Below are positions 36,421-45,837 of a DNA stretch of 64,000 nt, piece after piece (positions within the stretch are counted from its first letter, which is position 1; every line of letters begins with the position of its first letter). The notes under the pieces were generated by a model. The model had not been told where the DNA came from. It saw only the letters and a program-made list of their open reading frames with translations, and made no database searches. Origin of the DNA: Eubacteriales bacterium (GTDB lineage Bacteria > Bacillota > Clostridia > Christensenellales > CAG-138); NCBI GenBank assembly GCA_021373115.1, contig JAJFTI010000031.1:1-64000 (forward strand), written 5' to 3'. A program made the translations under genes and the position numbers.

Positions 36421-36516
36421 GCGGCGCGCTCCAAGCGAAAACATCGTTCCCTCGAAATGTTTGTTCCGGATGAGCCGCCCTGCTTTGGCCGCGCAGAATA
36501 CCGCGCCGCCAACTCC

Positions 36517-36545
36517 AGTATATGCTATTTTGATCGGTCTACCAA
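36517..36545 (-). promoter_or_regulatory. RNase J gene promoter
   Basis: On the minus strand TTGGTA (36545-36540) is 17 bases from TATACT (36522-36517). The start near 36510 gives a leader of about 135 bases, long enough for regulation. Confidence 0.65.
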
Positions 36546-36583
36546 TCGTTATTTTTACGGCTTACAAGCCGCGTCTTTCCTTC

Positions 36584-37534
36584 TCAACTATAAAAATCGT
36601 TGCCGCCGTAAGTTCCCACATACGTTCGCGTTCCCCAGGTTTTATCGTCATGGCCGCTGCGAAAGGACATTACATTCGAAGCCAGCAGCCGGTTCCCGCT
36701 GTTGAGCACGTCGTTGGCATAATTAATCACGCTGTCCGGAATCGTCTTGGTCAAAAAATCGCTCCGGCCCACAACGGTAAACTGGCTCTTCTGGTACACC
36801 ACATCATATACCGTGCCCGGCCATTTGCTCGACTCCACGCGGTTGACAATTACGCAGAGCACCGCGCGGTAACCTTCCTCCGATTTTCCGGATTCAAAGT
36901 AAGCAACCCGGGCGGCAAGCAGAACATCCTCGCCGCTGTACGTTCCGCTGACGTTCGGCGCGGCCTGGGAAGACGTTTGCAGCGGCGTTGCGGTTGGCGC
37001 GGCCGTCGCCGCCGGAGCCGCCGTCGGCGCGGGCGTAACGGTATATGTTGTGTCCGGCGCAGCGGTTGCCTCGGGTTTCGGCGTTGCCGTCGGTTTCGCG
37101 GTCGCTTTGGCCGTCGCCTTCGGTGTTGCCGTTGCGGACGGTTTTTTCGTCGGCGTAGGTGTAGGGGCGGGCGTGGGGGTCGGGGTTGGCGTCGGCGTCG
37201 GCGGAGGCGCGGTTGGCACCGGCGTGGGCGTCAGGAGCAGCGCGGCGGTCGGTTCCGGCAGCTCGGTCGGCAGCAGGCTGATGATTTCGCCGTCCTGTGT
37301 CCGGATCGTGCCGTCCTCCTGCAGTACGCCTTCATTTGGCGAAAGCACGGTGAAAGCGTATTCCTTTGCGGATTCCGGCAAACTCTCCGCTCCGTCGTCG
37401 AACGAGACGATTTCCGGCGCAGGACTCGGTGTGGCGCGTTCCAGCGTCATGGGCTCCATCGACACCGCCTCGGCGCAGCCGAACGCGCCAAGACACGTCA
37501 GAATCATGATACAGCCGAATACGGCGTTTTTCAT
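36584..37534 (-). CDS. SleB-like cell-wall hydrolase with Pro/Thr-rich linker
   Basis: The 316-residue exported protein has a hydrophobic leader with Cys20 in LGAFGC that may be a weak lipobox (start MKNAVFG at 37534). A repetitive TP/AT-rich linker spans about residues 95-200. The C-terminal domain (about 205-316) resembles the SleB/CwlJ hydrolase_2 family: LLAARVAYFESGKSEEGYRA with the expected glutamate, VNRVESSKWPGTVYDVVYQ and the end SFRSGHDDKTWG. Such enzymes cut peptidoglycan, in spore-formers often the cortex. It lies 33 bases after hslU and shares that operon. Confidence 0.8.
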   Translation of the reverse strand: MKNAVFGCIMILTCLGAFGCAEAVSMEPMTLERATPSPAPEIVSFDDGAESLPESAKEYAFTVLSPNEGVLQEDGTIRTQDGEIISLLPTELPEPTAALLLTPTPVPTAPPPTPTPTPTPTPAPTPTPTKKPSATATPKATAKATAKPTATPKPEATAAPDTTYTVTPAPTAAPAATAAPTATPLQTSSQAAPNVSGTYSGEDVLLAARVAYFESGKSEEGYRAVLCVIVNRVESSKWPGTVYDVVYQKSQFTVVGRSDFLTKTIPDSVINYANDVLNSGNRLLASNVMSFRSGHDDKTWGTRTYVGTYGGNDFYS

Positions 37535-37567
37535 GCGTCGTCCCTGCACCCTCTGCCCCGCTCTCGC

Positions 37568-38965
37568 TTACAGAATATACTTATGGATATCGTCCTCGTG
37601 GTATTCGCTGCCAACGTGCTCGTCCACATATTCCGCGTCAATCACGAGTTCAATTTCGGGATGCTGTCCGTTTGCGTTAAACGAAATATCGTCCAGCAGG
37701 TTTTCCATAACGGTATGGAGCCTGCGCGCGCCAATGTTCTCCGTGTTTTCATTTGCCACAAACGCGTATTTCGCAATTTCGCGCAGCGCGTCCGGCGTGA
37801 AGCTGAGCTTGACTTTGTCCGCTGAAAGCAGCGCCGTGTATTGCTTTGTCACGGCGTTCTCCGGCTGGGTCAGGATCTTTTCGAAATCCTCCTGCGTGAG
37901 ATCGTCCAGTTTCACACGGATCGGGAATCGCCCCTGCAGTTCCGGAATCAGGTCGCTGACCTTCGCCGTATGGAACGCGCCTGCGGCAATAAAGAGCATA
38001 TAGTCCGTCTTCACCGACCCGTACTTCGTGGAAACGACGCTTCCTTCCACGATCGGCAAGATGTCGCGCTGCACGCCCTCGCGGGAAACGTCCGGCCCGC
38101 CCATTCGCTCCGCGCCCGCAATCTTGTCGATTTCATCAATAAAGATAATGCCGTCCTGCTCTGCGCGCTGCAGGGCTTCGCGGTGCACGTCGTCCATGTC
38201 GATCCGTTTCTCGCTCTCCTGCTGGATGATCACGCGGCGCGCTTCCTTGACCGGCAGCTTCCGCTTCTTTGTTTTTTTCGGAAGCAGGTCGCCAAACATT
38301 TCGCCAATGTTGAGGTCGATGCCGGCGGCAAACATCGCGTCGTTCTTGGCGTTCTGCTCCTCGACTTCAATCTCAACCAGCTCGTTTTCCAGCCTTCCCG
38401 CGCGCAGTTCGGCCAGCACGCGCTCGCGCTCGCTGTAGCGCTTCGCTTTTTCCTCTTCGGAAGGTTCCGGTTCGCTCGCCTGCGGCTGCCCGGCGCTCAG
38501 GAGCATCTGCAGGGCGTTTTGCTGCTTGTGCTCGCGGCGCTTTGCACCCGGGAGCAGCAGTTCCGCCAGCGTCTGTTCGGCGGCGGTTTCGGCAACAAGA
38601 CGTACTTCCTCCATCTTCCGGTTCATGCAGATTCGAATGGCGGCGTCCACAAGGTCGCGCACCATACTCTCCACATCCCGGCCGACATAACCGACTTCGG
38701 TATACTTTGTAGCTTCCACCTTGATGAACGGCGCATCCACCAGCTTGGCAAGGCGGCGGGCAATCTCGGTTTTGCCAACGCCCGTCGGCCCGATCATGAT
38801 GATGTTCTTTGGAGTAATCTCCTCGCGCAGCTCTTCCGAAAGGCAGCTCCGGCGGTAACGGTTTCGCAGCGCGACGGCAACCGCGCGCTTTGCGCGATCC
38901 TGTCCAATAATGTATTTATCCAGCGCTTCCACGATTTCTCTCGGTGTTAACTGCATAGCGCTCAA
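37568..38965 (-). CDS. hslU: ATP-dependent protease ATPase subunit HslU
   Basis: The 465-residue AAA+ unfoldase (ClpY) has [17 protein letters not shown], Walker [16 protein letters not shown], the substrate-loop motif [19 protein letters not shown], the intermediate domain at about 120-240, Walker [11 protein letters not shown], and the C-terminal Ile-Leu end that docks into HslV. It feeds protein into HslV. Its ATG overlaps the hslV stop (ATGA). Confidence 0.97.
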   Translation of the reverse strand: MSAMQLTPREIVEALDKYIIGQDRAKRAVAVALRNRYRRSCLSEELREEITPKNIIMIGPTGVGKTEIARRLAKLVDAPFIKVEATKYTEVGYVGRDVESMVRDLVDAAIRICMNRKMEEVRLVAETAAEQTLAELLLPGAKRREHKQQNALQMLLSAGQPQASEPEPSEEEKAKRYSERERVLAELRAGRLENELVEIEVEEQNAKNDAMFAAGIDLNIGEMFGDLLPKKTKKRKLPVKEARRVIIQQESEKRIDMDDVHREALQRAEQDGIIFIDEIDKIAGAERMGGPDVSREGVQRDILPIVEGSVVSTKYGSVKTDYMLFIAAGAFHTAKVSDLIPELQGRFPIRVKLDDLTQEDFEKILTQPENAVTKQYTALLSADKVKLSFTPDALREIAKYAFVANENTENIGARRLHTVMENLLDDISFNANGQHPEIELVIDAEYVDEHVGSEYHEDDIHKYIL

Positions 38966-39495
38966 ACCTCCTCGACGGTGATGTTGCCGTTCGTAAAGAT
39001 ACAGATATCCCCGGCGATGCGCAGCGCCTTTTCGGCGATCTCCGGCGCGGAGAGCTCCGTGTTCGCCTTAAGCGCCTTTGCTGCGGCGAGCGCATACATA
39101 CCGCCGGAACCGATGGCCGCTATGCCGTCGTCCGGGTCGATCACTTCGCCCGTACCGGAAACGATCAGCAGTTCCTCTTTGTTCGCAACGATCAGCAGCG
39201 CTTCCAGCTTATGCATGATCTTGTCGCCGCGCCAGTCCTGCGCGAGCGAGACCGCCGCGCGCGTGAGATTTCCGGAATACTGTTCGAGTTTTTTTTCGAA
39301 CCGCTCGCAGAGCGAAAACGCGTCCGCTACCGATCCCGCAAAACCAACCACAACCTGGTCGTGGTAAAGCCGTTTCACTTTTTTTGCCGTTGCCTTCATA
39401 ATTACGGTTTCGCTCATCGTAACCTGTCCGTCTCCGGCAACCGCGGTCCTGCCGTCCTTCTGAACGGCTATAATGGTCGTACCCCTGAGTTCCAA
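38962..39495 (-). CDS. hslV: ATP-dependent protease proteolytic subunit HslV
   Basis: The 177-residue N-terminal-nucleophile protease (ClpQ) has the catalytic threonine in [11 protein letters not shown] (Thr6, after a five-residue propeptide), [22 protein letters not shown] and the [14 protein letters not shown] core. It starts with TTG at 39495, with AGGAGG nine bases upstream; the longer frame adds unrelated residues. It is the first gene of hslV-hslU-SleB-like, with a palindrome at its promoter. Confidence 0.95.
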   Translation of the reverse strand: MELRGTTIIAVQKDGRTAVAGDGQVTMSETVIMKATAKKVKRLYHDQVVVGFAGSVADAFSLCERFEKKLEQYSGNLTRAAVSLAQDWRGDKIMHKLEALLIVANKEELLIVSGTGEVIDPDDGIAAIGSGGMYALAAAKALKANTELSAPEIAEKALRIAGDICIFTNGNITVEEV

Positions 39496-39559
39496 GCGGG
39501 TAATCCTCCTTGATGTTCGGCCGCGCAATCGGCGTTCCTTCGCCAACGATTTGCACGGG

Positions 39560-39576
39560 CAGGTAGATTCTACCTG
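39560..39576. promoter_or_regulatory. Perfect 17-bp palindrome at the hslV transcription start
   Basis: Arms CAGGTAGA (39560-39567) and TCTACCTG (39569-39576) surround one T. It lies 6 bases downstream of the extended -10 TGCTACTAT and so overlaps or immediately follows the start. It does not match the CIRCE or CtsR operators I know. A repressor site is likely but not shown. Confidence 0.55.
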
Positions 39577-39582
39577 TTTATC

Positions 39583-39591
39583 ATAGTAGCA
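39583..39591 (-). promoter_or_regulatory. hslVU extended -10 promoter
   Basis: On the minus strand TGCTACTAT has an extended -10 (TACTAT at 39588-39583). No good -35 lies 17 bases upstream. A stem AAGCGGGC/GCCCGCTT just upstream (39596-39615 region) may end trmFO transcription. Confidence 0.45.
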
Positions 39592-39615
39592 CAAAGCGGG
39601 CATGTTCGCCCGCTT

Positions 39616-40911
39616 TCAGATATTCGTTTTCAATTCTTTCACGATTTTGAGCGCCCGCTCTGCAATTCTGCCATAGCGCTCCGTTTTTTTCCGAACTCGC
39701 TCGTTCAGCGGGTCCATAATACCGAAAGTAACGTTCATCGGCTGAAAATCGTCGCCGTTGTATTCGGAAACGTAATGCCCCAGCGAGCCGATCGCCGTCT
39801 TTGCCGTAAAATCGACCGGCTCCCGGCCGGAAAGCAGCCGCGCCATGGAAAGCGCCGCGGTAAGCCCGCTGGACGCGGACTCGACATAGCCCTCCACGCC
39901 CGTCATCTGCCCCGCAAAGTACAGGCCGGGGCATTCGCGCATCTGGTAGTCGCAGTTCAGTAGCCTTGGCGATTGCAGAAACGTGTTTCGGTGCATCACG
40001 CCGTAGCGCGCGTACTGCGCATGCTCCAGTCCGGGAATCAGGCCGAACACACGCCGCTGTTCGGAGAATTTCAGATTTGTTTGAAATCCGACCAGATTGT
40101 AGAGCGTCCCCTCGCGGTTGTCCTGCCGCAGCTGAACCACCGCGAACGGCTCTTTTCCGTCAATCTCCAGCCCGACGGGTTTCAGCGGGCCAAAGCAGAG
40201 CGTCATCTCCCCGCGCGCGGCCATTGCTTCCACCGGCATGCAGCCTTCGAACACGCGCGGCGTTTCAAAGGAATGCAGTTCGGCCGTCTCCGCCGCAATC
40301 AGCGCGCGGTAAAACGCGAAGTACTCGTCCTTCGTCATCGGGCAGTTCAGGTAGTCGTCCCCGCGCCCGTAGCGCGACGCACGGTAGACCTTGTTCAAGT
40401 CAAGTGATTCGTAGAGAACAATGGGCGCCGCCGCGTCGTAAAAATGCAGCGGTTCGCCGGTCAGCCGCGCAATATCCTCCGCCAGCGCGCCGGACGTTAA
40501 AGGTCCGCTCGCGACAATCGCGGGCGCGTCCGGTACCTTTGTGACTTCCTCGTTGTGTATGGTAATATTCGGATGGGATCGTAGGATCTGCGTGACCCGC
40601 GCGGCAAACCCCTCGCGGTCCACCGCGAGCGCGCCTCCGGCTGGAACGCGCGTTTCATCCGCTGCGCGCAGCACCAGCGAGCCGAGCAGGCGCATTTCCT
40701 CTTTTAAAAGCCCTACGGCGTTTTCAATCCGGTCGGAACGCAGCGAGTTGCTGCAGACGAGCTCGCAAAAATCATCGTTTTGATGCGCGGGGGACTTTTT
40801 TTGCGGCTTCATTTCATACAGATCCACCGCGATTTTACGCTCCGCAAGCTGAAAAGCCGCTTCACAGCCGGCAAGTCCCGCGCCGACCACGGCGACGCGC
40901 GGGCAGCTCAT
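39616..40911 (-). CDS. trmFO: Folate-dependent tRNA (uracil-5-)-methyltransferase
   Basis: The 431-residue FAD enzyme makes ribothymidine at position 54 of tRNA using methylene-THF. It has the dinucleotide fold VAVVGAGLAGCEAAFQLA, the family motifs CSNSLRS, TEL-region PAGGALAVDR and GFQTNLKF, and the C-terminal FAGQMTGVEGYVESAS. The start is MSCPRVA at 40911, overlapping the topA stop (ATGA). The longer upstream frame is topA sequence in another frame. Confidence 0.95.
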   Translation of the reverse strand: MSCPRVAVVGAGLAGCEAAFQLAERKIAVDLYEMKPQKKSPAHQNDDFCELVCSNSLRSDRIENAVGLLKEEMRLLGSLVLRAADETRVPAGGALAVDREGFAARVTQILRSHPNITIHNEEVTKVPDAPAIVASGPLTSGALAEDIARLTGEPLHFYDAAAPIVLYESLDLNKVYRASRYGRGDDYLNCPMTKDEYFAFYRALIAAETAELHSFETPRVFEGCMPVEAMAARGEMTLCFGPLKPVGLEIDGKEPFAVVQLRQDNREGTLYNLVGFQTNLKFSEQRRVFGLIPGLEHAQYARYGVMHRNTFLQSPRLLNCDYQMRECPGLYFAGQMTGVEGYVESASSGLTAALSMARLLSGREPVDFTAKTAIGSLGHYVSEYNGDDFQPMNVTFGIMDPLNERVRKKTERYGRIAERALKIVKELKTNI

Positions 40912-43022
40912 TCCGCTTCGACCTCTTTTTCTTCCTTCGTTTTTTTCACATTGCGGTGTATATAGCCGCACTCTTTGTTTACGCAGGCGATGTAGCTGCC
41001 GTTCTGTCCAATCTTTTGCACCATCATACCGCCGCACTGCGGGCAGGGCATCTTGGTCGGCTTGTCCCAGGAGACAAAATCGCACTCCGGATACCGTTCG
41101 CAGCCGTAGAACGCCTTGCCCCGCTTGCTCTTTCGTTTGATCAGAGCGGCGCCGCACTTGGGGCAGAGCACGTCAATCTTTTCGACAATCGCCTTCGTGT
41201 TCCGGCAGTCGGGAAAATTCGGGCAGGCAAGAAACTTGCCAAACCGCCCGATTTTATAAACCATCATGGCGCCGCACTTTTCGCATACGACGTCCGATAC
41301 CTCGTCCGGTATCTTCTCCGGCGGCGCTTTTTTGAGGGCCAGCGCAACCTTCTCATGGAACGGGCCGTAAAATTTTGTCAGCACGTCCACCCAGCCGATC
41401 TTCTCGTCCTCCACCTCGTCGAGCTCGTTCTCCATCATGGCGGTAAACTGCACGTCCACGATTTCGTCAAAGTTTTCCAGCATAAAGCGGTTGACCACAA
41501 ATCCCAGCTCGGTCGGCACCAGCTGTTTCTTTTCGCGCGCAATGTAGCCGCGATCCACAATGGTGGAGATCGTGGGGGAATAGGTGCTCGGACGTCCAAT
41601 CCCCTTTTCTTCAAGCGCTTTTACCAGCGTCGCTTCCGTGTAGCGCGGCGGCGGCTGAGTGAATTTTTGCTCGCTGTCGATCTTTTCCGCCTTGCAGTCT
41701 TCGCCTGCCGCCAGTTCCGGCAGCGTGGTTTCCTTCTCCTGCGCGTCGTCGCGCCCCTCGGTGTAGACCACGGTAAAACCGTCGAAGATTGTGCGGATGC
41801 CGTTTGCGCGGAAGGTTGCGCCCGCGCAGTTCAGCGTCACCTGCGTTGTCGCAAACTCGGCGTCGCTCATCTGGCTTGCCAGAAAACGCTCGTACACGAG
41901 TTTATACAGCCGATACTGCTCGCTCGTGAGAAAATCCTTGATCGCGGCGGGCTCGTTTTCCACGCTTGTGGGCCGAATCGCCTCGTGCGCGTCCTGCGCG
42001 CCGGCACGACCCTTGTAGAAGTTCGGTTTCTCCGGAACGTACTTCTCGCCAAACCGTGCGGCCAGAAACGACCGGGCCGCCTGCTGCGCTTCCGTCGCAA
42101 TGCGAACGGAATCCGTGCGGATATAGGAAATCAAGCCGATCGAACCCTTGCCGCCCAGCTCAATTCCCTCGTAGAGCTGCTGTGCAATCATCATGGTTCG
42201 CTTGGTCGTGAATCCCAGCTTGCGGGACGCCTCCTGCTGCAGGCTGCTCGTGGTGAACGGCGGCGCCGGATGGCGCGTTTTCACGCCTTCCTTCACGTCG
42301 GTTACCTGGAAGAGGTTATTCTCAATGCGGGCGAGCACCTCTTTCGTATCCGCCTCGTTGTGAAGATCGCGTTTGTTTCCGTTTTCGCCGTAATACTTCG
42401 CTTCAAAGCTCTTTTTGCTTGTTGTTTCGCGAAGTTTCGCGGTAATATTCCAGTATTCTTCGGGAACGAAATCCCGAATTTCCATTTCGCGGTCGCAGAT
42501 GATCCGCGCCGCAACGGACTGTACGCGCCCCGCGGAAAGTCCTTTTCGCACCTTCCGCCAGAGGATCGGACTGATTTCATAGCCCACCAGGCGGTCGAGA
42601 ATACGCCGCGCCTGCTGCGCGTCAACAAGGCTCATGTCGATGGGACGGACGTTCTTGATTGCGTTTTTCACCGCGCTGGAAGTAATCTCGTTGAACACGA
42701 TGCGGCATTTGCTCTTTTCGTCGAGTTTAAGCACCTGTGCCAGATGCCAGCTGATCGCTTCCCCTTCGCGGTCAGGGTCGGTCGCGAGAATGACTTTCCC
42801 CGCCGCCTTTGCTTCCTTGCGGATACGCTCCAGCACATCCCCGCGCCCGCGAAGCGTAATGTATTTCGGCGCGAAGCCTTTGTCGATCTGCACGCCGATC
42901 TGACTCTTGGGCAGATCGCGCACATGACCGTTTGAAGCCACTACCTTATATTGATTCCCCAGAAATTTTCCGATCGTTTTCGCTTTTGCTGGCGACTCCA
43001 CGATCACAAGGGTATCCGACAT
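40908..43022 (-). CDS. topA: DNA topoisomerase I
   Basis: The 704-residue type IA topoisomerase has the TOPRIM motifs VIVESPAKAKTIGKFLG and LATDPDREGEAISWHL, the catalytic Tyr300 in LISYIRTDS, and three C-terminal four-cysteine zinc ribbons (about 570-690) beginning CEKCGAMMV, CPKCGAALI and CPQCGGMMV. It relaxes negative supercoils. The order dprA-topA-trmFO is the standard Bacillota arrangement. Confidence 0.97.
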   Translation of the reverse strand: MSDTLVIVESPAKAKTIGKFLGNQYKVVASNGHVRDLPKSQIGVQIDKGFAPKYITLRGRGDVLERIRKEAKAAGKVILATDPDREGEAISWHLAQVLKLDEKSKCRIVFNEITSSAVKNAIKNVRPIDMSLVDAQQARRILDRLVGYEISPILWRKVRKGLSAGRVQSVAARIICDREMEIRDFVPEEYWNITAKLRETTSKKSFEAKYYGENGNKRDLHNEADTKEVLARIENNLFQVTDVKEGVKTRHPAPPFTTSSLQQEASRKLGFTTKRTMMIAQQLYEGIELGGKGSIGLISYIRTDSVRIATEAQQAARSFLAARFGEKYVPEKPNFYKGRAGAQDAHEAIRPTSVENEPAAIKDFLTSEQYRLYKLVYERFLASQMSDAEFATTQVTLNCAGATFRANGIRTIFDGFTVVYTEGRDDAQEKETTLPELAAGEDCKAEKIDSEQKFTQPPPRYTEATLVKALEEKGIGRPSTYSPTISTIVDRGYIAREKKQLVPTELGFVVNRFMLENFDEIVDVQFTAMMENELDEVEDEKIGWVDVLTKFYGPFHEKVALALKKAPPEKIPDEVSDVVCEKCGAMMVYKIGRFGKFLACPNFPDCRNTKAIVEKIDVLCPKCGAALIKRKSKRGKAFYGCERYPECDFVSWDKPTKMPCPQCGGMMVQKIGQNGSYIACVNKECGYIHRNVKKTKEEKEVEAE

Positions 43023-43041
43023 TCTATGTTCCTCCCGCCGG

Positions 43042-44187
43042 TCATTCTTCCGTTATCACGGCCTGGCACGTGTCCAATACGTACCATCTGCCCGGCAACT
43101 GCTTCATTATTCCCAAAAACTGCAATTCTGTCAAGCATGAATTCAGTGCGCCAACCGGCATATCCAGCGTTTCGCAGAGTTCGTCGAAGCTCATTTCCCC
43201 CTGTTCAAGCAAGGCGCAGACGCGCATTTGCGCTTCCGTCAGCGTAGAAGCGGGGATTCGTACCACCTCCGGCCGGGGTTCGGCGGGCACATGCAGGCAA
43301 GCGAATTCGCCAAGCACATCCTCCGTGGAAAACACCGGTTTTGCCTCACCGCGCGCAATCATACCATTGGGTCCAACGCTCATGACGTCTCCGATTCGCC
43401 CGGGCACAGCGAACACCTCGCGCCCCTGGTCGTGCGCGCAGCTCACGGTAATGGACGTGCCGCTCCGCTCGGCCGCTTCGATAACGAGCGTTCCGTGCGC
43501 CATGCCGCTCATCACGCGGTTCCGAACCGGAAAATGAAAACGCTCCGCCCGAGAACCCGGCAGAAATTCGGATACCACCGCGCCGCGCTCCCGGATTTCG
43601 TCGTACAGTTTTTCATTCGCGCGCGGGTAGACGACGTCCACGCCGCATCCCAGCACGGCAATGGTTGCGCAATCCCGGGTTGCGCTGTCCAGTGCGCCTC
43701 GCGCCGCCGCGGCGTCCACCCCCTCCGCCATGCCGGAAACGATCAGCGCGCCCGCGCCCGCCAGCTCTTTTCCAAACCGCTTCGCCATTTCCAGGCCGTA
43801 CTTTGTGGGGTGGCGCGAACCGACAATCGCGATGCTCAGCTCCGGGTCGGGCTCGATTCTTCCAATATAATAAAGCACGCTCGGCGGGTCTTTGATCTCG
43901 CCGAGCAGTTTGGGATAATTTCGTTCGCCTGGGTAGGTAAAATAGATGTTCTTCTTACTGAGCCGCTCGCAGAACGCATCCAGAAAGCCGGGATTTGCCG
44001 CTTCCGCCAAACGCGTTTGCACCCGCTCGTTCCAGCCGGAAAAGTCCGCGCTGTGTCTTATAAATGCGGCAAATGCCTCTTCGAGACTGGGAAAGGCGCT
44101 TGCTATCTTTTTAAATGCGCGCGCGTTATATTCCACCGCATAATTGAGCCAAAGGCGCGCACGTTCTTCTTCGTTTGGCGTTTGCAT
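43042..44187 (-). CDS. dprA: DNA-processing protein DprA
   Basis: The 381-residue protein has a Rossmann-like core with AIVGSRHPTKYGLEMAKRFG, VSGMAEGVDAAA, LGCGVDVVYP and FPVRNRVMSGMA, and a C-terminal winged helix (MSFDELCETLDMP). It binds incoming single-stranded DNA and loads RecA during transformation. The start ATG at 44187 follows the ComM/YifB stop by five bases; the upstream extension is out-of-frame YifB sequence. Confidence 0.92.
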   Translation of the reverse strand: MQTPNEEERARLWLNYAVEYNARAFKKIASAFPSLEEAFAAFIRHSADFSGWNERVQTRLAEAANPGFLDAFCERLSKKNIYFTYPGERNYPKLLGEIKDPPSVLYYIGRIEPDPELSIAIVGSRHPTKYGLEMAKRFGKELAGAGALIVSGMAEGVDAAAARGALDSATRDCATIAVLGCGVDVVYPRANEKLYDEIRERGAVVSEFLPGSRAERFHFPVRNRVMSGMAHGTLVIEAAERSGTSITVSCAHDQGREVFAVPGRIGDVMSVGPNGMIARGEAKPVFSTEDVLGEFACLHVPAEPRPEVVRIPASTLTEAQMRVCALLEQGEMSFDELCETLDMPVGALNSCLTELQFLGIMKQLPGRWYVLDTCQAVITEE

Positions 44188-44192
44188 GGCGG

Positions 44193-45719
44193 TTACGCGT
44201 CCCTTCCGTTTTGGTCGAGACTGCGGTACTGGATGGCCTCCGCGTAATGTTCGAGACGGATCTTCTCCGCGCCCTCCACGTCCGCAATGGTTCGCGCAAC
44301 CTTCAGAATGCGCTGATACGCGCGGGCGGAAAGCTTGAGCTGTGCATAGGCGCGGGAAAGCAATTGTTCGGAGGCTTCGTCCGGCGCGCAATACTGCTTG
44401 ATTAGCTTGGTATTCATCTGCGCGTTCAGAAGGATTCCATCCTGCCGGAAGCGCTCCCGCTGGCGGGCGCGCGCCGCTTCCACGCGTGTGCGAACCATGG
44501 CGGAAGGTTCGCCCGCCGCTTTTTCGGATAGTTCCAGAAAGCCGACCTCCGGCATCTCGATCTGAAGATCGATCCGGTCCATCAACGGTCCGCTGATGCG
44601 CCCCCGGTACCGCTCAATCTGCGATTTTGCGCAGCGGCAGGGATGAATCCGCGAACCGTAGTTACCGCACGGGCAAGGATTCATCGCCGCAACGAGTACG
44701 AACTCCGCCGGATACGTCGCCGTTGCCGCCGCGCGGCTGACGGTGATAAACCCGTCCTCCAGCGGCTGGCGCAGCGCTTCCAGAACGTCGTGCCGGAACT
44801 CCGGCAGTTCGTCCAGAAAGAGCACGCCATAGTGCGCAAGGCTGATTTCGCCCGGCATGGCGCGGTTGCCTCCGCCAACGAGCGCGGCGCTTGAAGCGCC
44901 GTGATGCGGCGCGCGAAACGGGCGCTCGCGGATCATACCCCGACCCTTCGTTGCGCCCGTAATGGAATGTATTTTTGTAATTTCGAGGGACTCTTCGTAG
45001 GTCAGCTGCGGCAAAATGGACGGGATGGCGCGCGCAAGCATGGTTTTTCCCGCGCCGGGTGTGCCGATGAGCAGAATGTTATGCCCGCCCGCAATCGCAA
45101 TTTCCGCTGCGCGTTTCGCGCCCTGCTGCCCTTTGATTTCGGAAAAATCTGTGGCATACCGCGTTTCGCCGCTTTGCCAGCACTCGGTCGGCCGGGGCGT
45201 GATTTCCGCTTCCCCGCGCACATGCCCGCAAAGCGTCGCCAGCGACGCAACAGGCAGTATGGAAACGCCCTCGACATAAGCCGCTTCCTCCGCGTTTCCT
45301 TCCGGAACCGCGAAGACGGTTTCCCCCTGCGAAAACGCGTCGATCACCATCGGCAATACACCCGCAATCGCGCGGACGCCGCCGTCCAGTCCCAGTTCGC
45401 CGAACGTGACGAACTCCAGTTTCGGGCGCGCGCCGAGCTGGCCGGATGCCGCGAGGATGGAGAGCGCAACGGGCAGGTCGTAGACCGCGCCTTCCTTGCG
45501 CATATCCGCAGGTGCCAGGTTAACCGTAATCCGCGCCGCCGGAAAAACGTACCCCGCGTTCTTGATCGCCGCGCGAACGCGCTCGCGGGATTCCTTGACC
45601 GCCGCGTCCGGCAAGCCGACGATTTCAAATGCGGGCAGGCCGTTTGCAATGTCGGTTTCCACCTGAACGCCAAATCCGCCAATTCCGTTGAGCCCGTGAC
45701 TTTTCACGCGAGATAGCAT
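44193..45719 (-). CDS. YifB/ComM-family Mg-chelatase-like ATPase
   Basis: The 508-residue AAA+ protein has an N-terminal S5-like domain (MLSRVKSHGLNGIGGFGV, IVGLPDAAVKESRERV), Walker A GTPGAGKTMLARA, Walker B GVLFLDELPEF and a zinc/loop region NPCPCGNYGS followed by the CRC motif. ComM relatives are hexameric helicases promoting branch migration in transformation. It is upstream of and close to dprA, forming a competence-linked pair. The start ATG at 45719 has AGGAT upstream. Confidence 0.9.
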   Translation of the reverse strand: MLSRVKSHGLNGIGGFGVQVETDIANGLPAFEIVGLPDAAVKESRERVRAAIKNAGYVFPAARITVNLAPADMRKEGAVYDLPVALSILAASGQLGARPKLEFVTFGELGLDGGVRAIAGVLPMVIDAFSQGETVFAVPEGNAEEAAYVEGVSILPVASLATLCGHVRGEAEITPRPTECWQSGETRYATDFSEIKGQQGAKRAAEIAIAGGHNILLIGTPGAGKTMLARAIPSILPQLTYEESLEITKIHSITGATKGRGMIRERPFRAPHHGASSAALVGGGNRAMPGEISLAHYGVLFLDELPEFRHDVLEALRQPLEDGFITVSRAAATATYPAEFVLVAAMNPCPCGNYGSRIHPCRCAKSQIERYRGRISGPLMDRIDLQIEMPEVGFLELSEKAAGEPSAMVRTRVEAARARQRERFRQDGILLNAQMNTKLIKQYCAPDEASEQLLSRAYAQLKLSARAYQRILKVARTIADVEGAEKIRLEHYAEAIQYRSLDQNGRDA

Positions 45720-45837
45720 GCGATCCTGTTTCCTTCCGTCATTCTCCGTCTTCGGCAAGGCGCGCTCACGCAAAGCCGCCGGGCGATCCGGTTACGCACC
45801 GATTCTAGATTGATTCGTGGCGCGCCATCCGCGCGCG

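Noticed and set aside
36419..37825. Long plus-strand frame with Arg/Gly-rich repeats
   Set aside because: It is the antisense image of the Pro/Thr-rich linker of the SleB-like gene and of hslU.
40956..42935. 659-codon plus-strand frame opposite topA
   Set aside because: Antisense to a clearly conserved topoisomerase gene; stop-poor antisense frames are common at this GC content.
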